The notes beneath the pieces were generated by a model. It made no database searches, had not been told where the DNA came from, and saw only the letters and a program-made list of their open reading frames with translations. Source: Cordia subcordata (Eukaryota > Streptophyta > Magnoliopsida > Boraginales > Cordiaceae). From it: a stretch of DNA of 64,000 nt. Shown here in pieces: positions 1 to 12,900 of the stretch. Position numbers and translations under genes: made by a program. The stretch spans positions 6,209,501 to 6,273,500 of the forward strand of contig JAPTOF010000005.1 of NCBI GenBank assembly GCA_028554755.1, written 5' to 3'. Positions within the stretch are counted from its first letter, which is position 1. Each line of letters begins with the position of its first letter.

Positions 1-976
1 CTTTTAACCATTGGCTTTTCAAGTTCAAAACCCACATCAAAAGAACTGTTCATACTTTACATAAAAACACAATAGTAATCAACGTTATCTTCAAAATCCC
101 AAATACTTCACTTCCACATAATGAAATTATTCAATATGAATTAAATGGTATGTCAGGGTTGTGAATGTTGTGATTGGAGTTGGCATTTTTGGGTGTCTTC
201 AGTTGTTTATGTTCATGTACGTGTTAAAGTCATCTGCTCATGTGTGTGTTGTGTGTTTGTGCAGTGACAGATGGAACCACAAACTGTTGTTTTAAGGTGG
301 TGATGTGTCACATATGATGATTGCAAAATGTGGTGGTGGCAGCTAGGTAGATGCATGGGGAGAGGGAGACGGGGAGGAGAAGTAGGGAAAGAGACAGATC
401 AGGATGTCAGAATAGACATGGAAGGTGGATATGTTGGGAAGGGCAAGAGTGGAGAAAAGGTGTCCATTGTTTGGAAGAAGAATAAGAAGAAGAAGAAGAC
501 AAAAAAAAATGTTCCGAAGTAAATAACAGGAAGAGGGTAGAGAAACAAAAAAGAAAAATAATAAAAAGTAAAGAAAAGAAATTCATCTGAATCCCTTGAT
601 TCTAACTATTTATGTTTTATTCCCTCTTCCTTTTCAAAGATATTTGATGGAATGGCTTAAATAGAACCATTTTGAAAAACTAATGGCTCTTTTAGAACTA
701 AAAATAGTTTGGTGGTAAAATAGGAGATGGGATGGTTTAGTGATCTAAAATTTGTTTACTCAAAAATATATATACTCGTGGTTATTGGAAATACCCTTTT
801 CTTGTGGCATTTGTTTCTTAGCATGTGTGCTTTTTGACTTAAGAGATTCTTCATTGAATATTATTGTACTAATACTTTTACGAAAGGCTTGATATGTATA
901 TGGTTCCACATAAAATTATCATAATATTTATTTATAAAGGAAGTAATAGTTTTATTGTCATTTTGCTACTTGACAG
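1..976 (+). other. Intron of exportin-7 (3' part only)
   Basis: No exon of the exportin-7 family is recognisable here. The stretch ends in a normal acceptor (tgacag) at 976. A purine-rich patch at 328-522 gives a low-complexity Lys/Gly-rich reading frame with no family resemblance, and I do not consider it a gene. The preceding exon must lie before position 1. Confidence 0.7.
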
Positions 977-3900
977 AGATATGGCGAATTAAGCAAGCAA
1001 AGACTTGATCGGGCTATTCTCGCCTTCTTTCAGCATTTTAGAAAGACTTATGTAGGTGATCAGGCAATGCATTCTTCAAAGGTAATAAAAGTTCTCTTTA
1101 TCTGATGATGAGAAGATCAATGATTGGTTCATGTGTTGATGTCTTCTCATATTGTTGCAGCAGTTATATGCCAGGTTGTCTGAGCTACTTGGACTTCAAG
1201 ATCATCTCTTGTTGTTGGACTTTTTTGTACGAAAAATTGCTACAAACCTTAAGTGCTATGCACAGGTAATGTTTAATCTTGCATCTTTTTATTTGTTCTG
1301 ATTGTTCATAGTGGCCTCAGTGAGATCTTACCTACAGAGTGAGGAAGTTATTGACCAGACTCTGAGTCTATTCTGGGAGCTGGCATCTGGGTACGGAATT
1401 TCGTTGAATATTAGACAATTTTTATCTTTGCATCAGATCATATACAAATTGTTAATATGGTAAATTTACTCTTTTCTTTAAAATCTTTTGGCAGTTTTAT
1501 GACTGGAAAATTGCTGCTCAAGTTGGATACTGTCAAGTTCATTGTTGCAAATCACACTGTAAAGTCCATCTTTTGTGCATTTCGTTTCAATTATTTCTTT
1601 AGCTTTGGAAAACGGTTCAGATTATAATGCATGGTAATCATACTTCTTTCAAAACCCTTACATTGCGTTTTGTTTGTGTGCCTAATTTCAGGGAGAGCAG
1701 TTTCCCTTTCTGAAAGAATATAGATGCTCTCGAAGCAGAACAACCTTCTATTATACCATTGGCTGGTTAATCTTCATGGAGGATAGTCATGTGATATTTA
1801 AGTCTTCAATGGAACCAATTCTGCAAGTATGATATTGTCCCTCTCTATCTATTTTGCATATGCTCAATATGACTTGACAGAAAAAACACTTGATAAATTG
1901 TAGAACGAACTGCTAGATATATATCATGAGTGAGCTGTTTAAATTGACCAATTAAAATCGCAATACTAAAACATGTAAATTTTACTCACAGACTGACAGT
2001 ATTTTTATGTTAAATGGGACTTGGATACGGGCATTTGTCAAACATGTCAGATTTGCTTACAAATTGATTTTGAGATATAGAGATTCCACTTATTAGCCTG
2101 TTTGGAATAGTTTTATCTGAAATCTGAAATCTGATAAGCATCTTATCTGATAAGTGTCTTATAAGAAATAAGTGTCTGATACAGTGTCTTATAAGAAATA
2201 AGTGCCTGATATAATAAGGCTGTTTTGTTAACTGAAATGCTATTATAAATTATTTTGATAATAATGTTATCAATTTTAACTCATGGTATTTTAATTTTAT
2301 AATTAAATAATAAATTATAAAATATAAATATTAATTAATTTTTATTTTTGTTTTAAAAATTTTAAATTTTTGAAATTTTAATTTTTAACATTTTAATTTT
2401 TAATTTTTTAATTTTTTACTTTTTAAATTTTTTTTATTTTTATTTTAATTTTTAATCTTTAATTTTTTAATTTTAATTTTTAATATTTAATATTTTAATT
2501 TTAAATTTTTATTTTTATTTTAAAATTTTTAATTATCTTTATTTTTATTTTTAAAATTTTATTTTTAATTATTTTCAATCTGATAAGATATAAGATAAGA
2601 TATAAGTACCATAAGCCCAACTTATTTTTTATAACTGCAAATAAGACATCTTATGAAAAGTATTTTATAAGTGTCTTATAATGAGCTGATAACAAACAAT
2701 TTTTTTCATATAAGTTGTCAAATGAGATAAGTGTCTTATAATAAGCTCCAAACAAACACAACATATATCCGGGGTAAGATTTGATCATATTTATAATAGG
2801 TTTAAATTGTGATTCTAGCTTCATGAGATAGTCAATAAACAGGAAAAATTCAGATGATATAGTTTAATTTCTCCTCTCAGGATTTGAATTAAGAGATTCT
2901 TATTACCTCTGGCATCTTTTTTTGAAGGTCCAGAATGTCAAATCTTTAGTTGGATGAGTTGGACTAGATCATAGCTCTGTCGGAGTGTCGATTGACACAT
3001 GGTACCTTAGGGTTATTAGCAGACTCCATGTAACAGAGCAATTAGCACAATGATATGCCTACTTCTGTGCATTTGCTGTTTGACATAATATCCTTTTTGA
3101 AGGTCAGAGTATTTCTCACAACTAAGTTCTTTTTCATGACAGATGAAACCCCTATCAAAACTTTAAAAAATTTGAAACCTGACTTTGCTTATTGGCAGTT
3201 TTTAAGTTTCAATCTCTCTTCTCTTGCAAATTGATTTGATATCAGTCTCTTAGTTATTTCTTACAGTTACTATTTTGCACCCCCCCTCCCCCTTCTTCTT
3301 CTTTCTTCCTCCTCTTCTCTTTTTTCTCGGTGAGTAGGTAGATTGAAAATCTGTATCTGACTCCTTTGATCTGATTAAGTTATACTTCATGGATTTAGTT
3401 TTGATCTTTGTAGTTGGCAACCTTATTCTTTCCTTTTTTCTTTTAGTTTTTTTTTTCTTTCTTTATTTTAGATAAATTTGATTGCACATAAGGTGTGTAA
3501 CTTTTTCCTCTTTTAGGTCTCCTTCCTTGTAGTCTTCGACTTCTGCTTGCTTTTTTGATTACTTAGTATATTAAACTAGAGAGAGAGAGAGAAAAATATC
3601 TTCATCTTCTATTATCTGTATTGTTTCAGCAGATATGTACATTCATCTATTTATATATGCTGAGGTTACTTAATGCCCAAGCATATCAGTTACAAAGTCA
3701 ATCATTTAATGTACTTGGTCAAAGACCTGCCTTATTGAATACAACTATAACTAATAACAGAAAATACAATAACTGCCTAGCTATATCTTTACAGCCCCCC
3801 TCAAGCTGAGCAGGGAGTTGCCATGGGAAGCTTGGACTTGAGTGCCAAAAATTTAGAATTAGGTAAGGCCTTAGTAAGAATGTCTGCCAGCTGCTGATCA

Positions 3901-6900
3901 GTAGGAATATAGGAAATCTGTAGGTTCTTGGCCTGAACTTGCTCTCTAATAAAGTGATAGTCTATCTCTATGTGCTTTGTCGGCATGAAAAACAGGATTG
4001 GAAGCAAGAGCCAAAGCTGAGATGCTATCACTGATAAGCATAGGGGTGGAGATAGAAACATGTAGATCAGTCAACACATAAGATAACCATTTGAGTTCAG
4101 CTGCAGCCTGAGCCATAGCCCTGTACTCTGCTTCAGTGGAAGACCTGGCCACTGTAGCTTGCTTTTTAGATATCCAGGAGATTAGATTAGTGCCAAGGAA
4201 AACACAAAACCCAGTTGTTGACTTCCTGTCTAGAATATCAGCAGCCCAGTCACTATCAGAGAAGCAATGAAGATGAAAAGACCTTGGTCTGAACTGCAAA
4301 CCATGAGAGACAATACCCTTTATGAACCTGAGAATCTTCTTTAGGGCATTGAAATCACCAACAGTAGGAGAGTGCATATGTTGACATATGGAATTTACTG
4401 CAAATTGAAGGTCAGGTCTAGTTAAAGTAAGATATTGGAGTCCTCCAACTAAGCTTCTGAATTGAGATGGATTATGATAAGGTAGATCAGCTCCTTGACT
4501 GGGAATGGAATACTTCGAGTCAGATGGATTAGGACAAGAGTTGCGATCCTCTAGACCAGCCTTTTTAAGTAAATCCTGAGCATATTTAGTCTGATGAAGA
4601 ACCATAGTATCACCTGAATAGGAGACCTCAATCCCAAGAAAATATGATAGAGTTCCCAGATCTTTCATGGCAAATCTAGACTTCATAGCTTCCACTATAT
4701 TTTGGACTGTAGCACCAGAGCTTCCTGTGATGGGAATATCATCTACATACACTAGAATGTAGATAGTGTAATGAGATGAGTAATACACAAATAATAAGGT
4801 ATCTGCAGCGCTACACTTAAACCCTTGTTGAATAAGAAAATTAGATAGCATAGTGTACCAGGCTCTAGGAGCCTATTTAAGCCCATAGAGTGATTTTTGT
4901 AGCTTGCAGACATATGAGGGATAGTCTTGATCTACAAATCCTGGAGGTTGCACCATATAGACTTCTTCTTCCAAGTGTCCATTCAGAAAAGCATTGGACA
5001 CATCCAATTGTTTGATAGGCCATTGATAATATAGAGCAATACTCAAGACAAGCCTGATTGTTTGAGGCTTGACCACAGGGCTGAAAGTCTCTTGATAATC
5101 CAGACCTTCTTCTTGATGGAATCCTTTAGCTACAAGCCTGGCCTTGTATCTGGAGATAGTACCATCAGAATTCCTCTTGATTCTATAAACCCATTTGCAG
5201 CCAATGGGTTGTCTATCAGGTGGATGAGGAACCAAAGCCCAAGTTTGCTGATTTAGTAAGGATTGAAATTCCTCTTTCATAGCAGTAACCCAATAAGAAG
5301 ATGTAGAAGCCTCTTTATAAGTAGAAGGTTCAGTTTGTGGAGGAACCAAAGAGATAGAATTGAAAGAATAAAGAGGATGATGTAGATGCCCTGTTTTGGA
5401 CCTTGTGAGCATAGGATGTGAGGGCTGAATAGAAGAAGGATGAGAAACAATTGGCTGGGAGACTGAATTGGTAGATGGAGGAGATGTAGAATCTGAAGTC
5501 TGCTGAGTTTCTACTTGTGCAGACTCTGTTTGCTGAGTTTCTACTTGTGCAGACTCTGTCTGCTGAGTTTCTACTTGTGCAGACTCTGTCTGCTGAGTTT
5601 CTACTTGTGCAGACTCTAAGATAGATGAGGTAGATGTAGATGTGGATACAACACCAAGGTGTGGATCTTCAGGTGCTGATACTGAAGGAGAAAGATTAGA
5701 TGCAGAGATGGAGACAGGTACAAAAGACTCTGTTTGTACAGGGAATTGAGGAATGAACTGAGAGAGTGGGACAGAAGATGTTTGTGGGAAATAATTGATA
5801 GAGGGAAAAATAGAATCCATGAACTTCACATGTCTGGAGGTATAAACTCTTCCAGAATGAAGATCAAGACACCTATAACCCTTGGTATAAGGACAGTAGC
5901 CAATAAAAGCACAGGATATTGATTTATTTTGAATTTTATGGTCATTATAGGGCTTGATCCAAAGAAAACACAAGTAGCCAAAAGGTTTAAGGTTGGTATA
6001 ATCTGGTTTAGTAGCAAAAAGACACTCAAAAGGAGATTTGTCATTGATAGTACTCAAAGGTAGCCTATTTATTAGATAATTTGCAGTGGCAAGTGCATCA
6101 AGCCAGTATTTGGTAGGAAGATGACTGTGATTTAGAAGAGCTAGAGTTGTTTCTAGAAGATGAAGATGTTTTCTCTCAGCTTTCCCATTTTGTTCAGGTG
6201 CGTGAGGACAAGAGGTTTGGTGAATAGTTCCTTCTTTTTGAAGGAGTTGTTTGAACTGGTTACTAAGAAATTCACCTCCATTATCAGACCTGAATACCTT
6301 TATAGTGGCGTGAAATTGTGTTTTGACCACTGCAATAAAACTGGTGTAAGCAGTAAACACATCTGACTTCAATTTTAGAGGATAAAGCCAACAAAACTGA
6401 GTAAAATCATCCAAAAATATCACATAATATCTATAATTCATACAGGAAGAAATAGGAGCAGGGCCCCATACATCAGAGTGAATGAGCTCAAAAGGAGCAC
6501 TACTCTTAGAAATAGAAACAGAAAAAGGCTACTTGTGAGCTTTAGCCACAGAGCAGTCTGTACAATCAAAACTAGAGTAGTTTATTCTCACTTTTAAATC
6601 CTTAGACAGAACTTGAGTCATGTGTTTAGATGGATGACCTAACTTGAGATGCCAAAGTCTGTCTGCAGACTGAGAGGACTCTCTGCAATTACATTGAAGA
6701 GCTTTATTTGTGGAAAGAGATAGACTGCTAGAAGGAATGGGATACAACCCATGCTCGTAGGGGCCCTGGAAGAGCACCTTGTTGTTGTGAAGATCCAGGA
6801 TCTGAACATCCTTGGAAGTAAACACAATTGCACAATTATTATCTTTAGTTAGTTGATGAATAGAAAGCAGATTAGAAGAGACAGCTGGGACATAAAGAAC

Positions 6901-9900
6901 ATTAGATAAAACAAAAGAGGAGTTAGAGATGTTAAGAGTACCCTGACCAACACTGTTAATAGCCAGAGTAGAGCCATTGCCAACTGCTATGGTTTCTTGT
7001 CCATGGTAAGGCTGGTAGTGTTGTAGCTGAGAAATATCATGAGTAACATGACTAGTTGCTCCAGAATCTAAGTACCACTAAGCAGAGTAATTGTTTTGTT
7101 GTGGTTGCACTGCCAAAGCCTGATGTGTCTGATGTTGAGGAAGACCAATAGGTGTGTTATAGTGATCAACATCCAGTCTATGCCAGCACTGTACTGCTAC
7201 ATGATTATATTTTCCACAGATTTGGCACTGAACTGGTGTAGGAAGAAGAGGAGCTGAGTTAGGATGTGAAGGTGGAGCCTGAGGTCTATGAGCTGAAGTA
7301 GAGGGTGAAGGAGTAGTGTAACTTCCTTGAGGAGAGTAGCCTCCTCTGCCTCTTTGACTTCTTCCACCTCTGTTAGTATTCTTTCCTCTTCCTCTAGTGT
7401 TTCCTCCTCTGTAAGAATTAGAAGTGTAAAGAGCAGAATGAATATCAGTAGCAGAGGACTCATTCAAGGAAATAGCCTTTGTAAATGTCTGATTTAACTC
7501 CTCAGTGATAAGCAAACTGCTAAGCTCAGAAACAGTAATAGGTTCCTTTCTGACTCTAATAGATGTCCTGACTGAGTCAAAATTAGGAGGAAGTCCTTTG
7601 AGAATCAGTAGAACCAGATCTTCCTGATTTAAGATTTCTCCAGCTGTAACAAGTTGATCACAAATGGCTTTGGTCTTGTCAAGATATATTTGCACAGATT
7701 GATTGCCCTTGGAAATAGAATACAGTTGCATCTTAAGTTGATGTATATGAGATCTGCTTAAAGAACTAAATCTTTCTTCCAAAGCTCTCCAGATTTCAGC
7801 ACAAGTTTGAAGATGATACACTTGTGACATTACAGTTGGAGTAAGAGATGGAAAAAGACAGGACCTCAATTGCTCATAAGTCAACATCCAGTTGTTATGC
7901 TCAGGATTAGGTAGTAAGGAACCATCAGCTGCAGTAATGAACTTTGTTGGAGGGATGTAATCCCTAGCAATGTGAGACAGTAAGCGATTAGGTTTAAGAA
8001 TACCTTCAATTTGAGCCTTCCACATGATGTAGTTAGAATTATCCAACTTAATCTGCATCAGAAGACTAAGATTCTGGAATAGTAGCTTGAGTCCTGGATC
8101 AAGTGACTGATCAAGAGGAAGAGCCATGGAGCTAGGGTTTGTCGCAAGTGAGAAGAGATGAATTTTGAGTAAAAATGAATCAAATCAAAAAAACAAAAGT
8201 TATAGCAAGGCTCGCATAGCTGAAAAGAAGCTGAGGATGTAATTTGAGGGCTGGGTAATGAAGAAAGAAGAAATTAAGATGATTTGATGATGAAGAAAAC
8301 CCTAGCAGAAGTAAAGATAAATTGTGATGAAATTAGAGAATGAAGTGGAGAAAAAAAAATTGATGAAAAGCAGTTGCGGAAGCAGTCAATAGAATCAAAA
8401 AACAAGCTCGAGAAGCCATGGAAACTGATTTGATTAGCTTAAGCAGCAGCCATGGAAGCTTCTTCAAGCTTCAAAAAAAAAGAGGCTCTAGATACCATAT
8501 TAAACTAGAGAGAGAGAGAAAAATATCTTCATCTTCTATTATCTGTATTGTTTCAGCAGATATGTACGTTCATCTATTTATATATGCTGAGGTTACTTAA
8601 TGCCCAAGCATATCAGTTACAAAGTCAATCATTTAATGTACTTGGTCGAAGACCTGCCTTATTGAATACAACTATAACTAATAACAGAAAATACAATAAC
8701 TGCCTAGCTATATCTTTACATAGTACTCATTTGGATTTCCTGGAACTGTTGAGTTTTATAAATATTCTCTGGGTCCTGTCTTTGATCACTTCTTTGCAAT
8801 TTTGGTGTCATTCAGGTTTTCATCACTTTGGAATCAACTCTTGATGAGATGTTTCGAACTGATAATGTGAAGTATGCATTGATTGGTCTAATGAGGGATT
8901 TGAGGGGGATTGCGATGGCCACAAATAAGTAAGATGTATAGTTCTGAAATGAATTATTGCTAATGGCTTCCGTGTGAATACTTACACCAACCTTGTTATG
9001 TCTTTCAGTCGAAGAACCTATGGGTTTCTATTTGATTGGATATACCCTGCTCACATGCCGGTTCTTTTAAAAGGTGTCTCACACTGGGCTGACACACCAG
9101 AGGTAAGATTTCCCTCTTTCTCTCTCTCCAAATTTTACTGCTTTAATATCTTCATACTAATCTAACCCACTGCATATAGGACCTGTTTCTTTTTAAGCAC
9201 TTCTGTAGTTTTGTTGGTATTGCTCACTGATGTTAGTTAACATTGCCTTAGCTGATTTCTGAGTCAGTTAAAATAGGGGTTTTATTTCACTTTCATGCTT
9301 GAACATTTCTTTATTATTGTTGTGTTTGGTTGAGTCCTATTTTTTAGATACTTATCTTATTTGGTAATCTATTGTGAAAAAATATTGTTTGTTATAACTT
9401 ACTTATAAGATACTTTCATAAGATATCTTATTTGTAGTTATGAAGAATAAGTTGGATTTGGATACTTATATTTTATAAGCTATAGTTGGAACATGTTAGA
9501 AACTTTAAAAAATATATAATAATTGTACTTTGGATAATACTTTCAATTAAAAATTTAGAAATTAAAAAACTAAAAGAGTTTAAAAAATTAATAATTTTTA
9601 CAATTTAAAAATTAAAAAATTAAAAATTAAAAAAAAAAATCCTTTCATCCTACATGCTCTAACTAGTAAAGTTCCTCGGCTCTTGCTCTAGTAACCAATC
9701 CTGCCTTTCTTGAAAGGACAAAGCCATAGAAATTATCACTATCTCATGGAGCAACTCCTTTTCAAGAAGCTGCCCATTTCCTGTATTCCCTCTGAAAGAG
9801 AGGAGGAGGAGAGAGAAAATATCTTTTCCATTATGTCATTCAGTTACAAATGATTGGGTACGTGTGCTATTTATAGATCCTGAGTTATGAGTTTCTAACT

Positions 9901-12900
9901 AATTCTAATAGACTACCACTTCCAGGTTGTTAATTGCTGTATGACTACTTACTACCAACTGTCATATTCAGTTGGATACACATTACACACTCATGTATTA
10001 CAAAGCCTAGCCTGTCTATATATGTTTTCAGCCCTCCTCAAACTGAGCTTGGGTAACAACCAAGGTAGTTTGCCTTTAAGATATCTGAGTTGTTGATGAG
10101 TGAGAGCTTTTGTGAACAGATCTGCAATTTGCTCCTAAGAAGATATATAGGCAAGCTTGAGAAGTTGATTGACCACTTGCTCTCTTAGGAAATGATAGTC
10201 AATCTCTATGTACTTTGTTCTGGCATGGAAGATTAGATTAGCTGCCAGAGCCATAGCAGATTGATTATCACAATGGACGACTCGGTTGGAGATAGGAATA
10301 CCAAGATCTTGGAACAAGTATGTTAACCATTTCATCTCAGTAGCTGCCAATGCCATAGCCCTATATTCAGCCTCTGTGGAGCTCCTTGCTATTGTGTGTT
10401 GCTTCTCGGAGGTCCATGATATAAGATTAGGTCCCAGAAATATAGTGTAGCAGATGTAGATCTCCTATCCACAGGATCGGTAGCCCAGTTTGAATCCGTA
10501 TAACCACAGAGTGTAAAAATCACCTACAGTGAACTGAATACCCTGCCAGAGTACCTTGAACAAATCTCAAACATCTCTTTAGACTAGCAAAGTCAGCCTG
10601 AGTTGGAGCATGCCATTTCTGGCACAAAGAGTTGACAGAGAATTGCAGATCTGGCCTGGTGACTGTTAAATACTGTAATGCTCCTACTAAGCTCCTAAAT
10701 AAAGTTGGATCAGAGTAGGGTAATGCAGCATCTGCAGCCTTAGATGGTTTACTAATGGTAGGATCCTGAGCTGGATTACATGTGACCATGCCAGCTTTGT
10801 TTAATAGATCTAGAGCATATTTGTGTTGATGAAGAAGCAAAGTGTGCTTTGTCCTGACTACTTCCGAACCCAAAAAATGTCAGATCTCCAAGATCTTTTA
10901 TGGCAAATTGGTGGCCCATAGTCTGAATTAGATTTGTAATGTACGATGGAGAGCTTCCAGTTATTATGATGTCATCAACATAAATCAACATATTTGGGAA
11001 ATCCTGAGAGGACTTGTGAATAAAGAGGGAAGTGTCAGCTTTGCTATTGGTGAAACCTTCTTGCAGCAGCAACTGAGATAATCTGAAACCCGGCCCTAAG
11101 GGCCTGTTTAAGTCCATAGAGGGACTTTTTAAGGTGACATACCAGATTAGGATTTGGAGGATCAACAAATCCTGCAGGCTGAACCATGTATATAGTCTTC
11201 TCGAGAGTCCCATGTAAAAAATCATTTGAAACATTTAATTGTTTCAACTGCCATTTATAGTGCAAGGCCAAAGACAGCACTATTCTCACAGTTTGAGCCT
11301 TAACTATAGGACTGAAAGTCTCTGTATAATCAATCCTAGCTTCTTGAAGATACCCTTTGGCAACTAGTCTTGCCTTATACCTAGAGACACTCATATTTGC
11401 ATTCTTCTTTATTCTGAATACCTATTGGAGTTTTGCCAGCTGGAAGAGGAACCAAGTCCCATGTTTTAGATTTAGAAGGGCTTGGTATTCTTCTTGCATA
11501 GCCTTTATCCAACACTCATACTTAGCAGCCTCTTTAAATGTCACAGGTTCTGTAACAGGGGGTGTGGTGATGAGGGTGTTTAGCTGATATAGGGGTGGTG
11601 GTAAAGAGCCAGGCTTAGACCTGGTTTGCATGGGATGATAATTGAAGGGATGAACATAGGATGAAGATGGTCCTGCATGATTAGGCTGATAAGTAGAGAT
11701 AGAACTGGAAGACTGTGTTGATAAAGTATCTGCAGAGCTATCCTGGGAATTGACTGCATGGATGTCAGACATGTGAGTACTGTTGGAAGATGGAGAATGT
11801 GTGAAATTGATAGGATTAGGCAGGTCTGCAGGTGTATTGTCAGTAAGAACCACATGATCACTAGAAGTAAGGGTGGGAGATGCAGTGTGATGCTTTGAAG
11901 GAGCAGAATGTGAAACAGAGCCTGGAGAGGGAAGCTGAGGAGTAAATACAGGTGCTGGAGGAAATGTGGACTCTGGAAAAGATGTAGGAGAGGATATAGT
12001 GCTAAGAGGAGAATGGGATTGAGAGATATATGGGAACTAATCTTCAACAAATGTTACATGCCTGGAGATGAACACTTGATTAGAGTTAGGATCAAGGCAT
12101 TTATATCTTGAAGGGCAATATCCTATGAAAACACATGGTTTAGATCTGGGCTCAAGTTTATGTTTGGTATGGTTTAAGCTATGGATAGCAAAGGCAACCA
12201 TAAACTTTGAGAAGAGAATAATCAGGATATTCTCCAATTAGTCTAAGAAAGCGAGAATCATTGTCCAGTACTGGTGTAGGCATTCTATTTATGAGATAAT
12301 TGGCGGCTGCCAATGCTTCCCTTCAAAGAAAAGATGGAAGGGCAGCCTTATAAAGTAAGGCCAAGGTAGTTTCAATGAGATGTCTATGCTTTTTTTTTCT
12401 ACTCTTCCATTTTGTTGGGGAGTAGAGGGACGAGGTTTGATGAAGGTGCCCAGTTTTTGTAAGAGCAGAGCAAATTTAGTGCTGACAAACTCAGTCCCAT
12501 TATTTGATCTGAGCACTTGAATTTTAGCTTGAAATTGAGTAGAAACAAATGTATTAAAACTGAGAAAAGCATCCTAAGTTTCAGATTTAGATTTTAGGGG
12601 ATACAATCAACAATATAAAAAAAAATCATCAAGAAAAAGTACATAGCATCTGTATACCATATTGGACGGAAGGGGGCAGGGCCCTATACATCTGTATGCA
12701 CGAGTTGAAATGGTACATTAGAGGTACTATGGGACACAGTAAAGGGAAGCCTATGTGCCTTTGAAGTTACACAGGTTGCACAATGCTCCATTATTATAGA
12801 TATTGTAATCCTTAAATGTGAAGTGATTTGATGGACTATAGAGCTGGAGGGGTGGCCAAGTCTTGCATGCCAAAGTTGAGCAGAGTTCGTGGCAGCAGAA

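Larger units (their letters stand above)
3569..8720 (-). mobile_element. Ty1/copia LTR retrotransposon (copia-1), nearly full length, antisense in exportin-7 intron 5-6
   Basis: It is bounded by two almost identical LTRs (3569-3793 and 8498-8720) and by the 5-bp target duplication TAGTA (3564-3568 and 8721-8725). The internal region has a PBS next to the 5' LTR at 8484-8497, a polypurine tract next to the 3' LTR at 3794-3803, and one gag-pol frame between them. In the aligned LTRs I count two substitutions and a two-base GA-repeat difference, so the insertion is recent. The right end sits about 95 bp before the acceptor of exon 6, yet exon 6 and its splice site look intact. Confidence 0.95.

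Noticed and set aside
7078..7080. Programmed stop-codon readthrough at the gag-protease border of copia-1
   Set aside because: The TAG lies just before the protease as in some retroviruses, but two further in-frame TAGs and a frameshift occur later, and relatives here lack a stop at this place. Decay is simpler.
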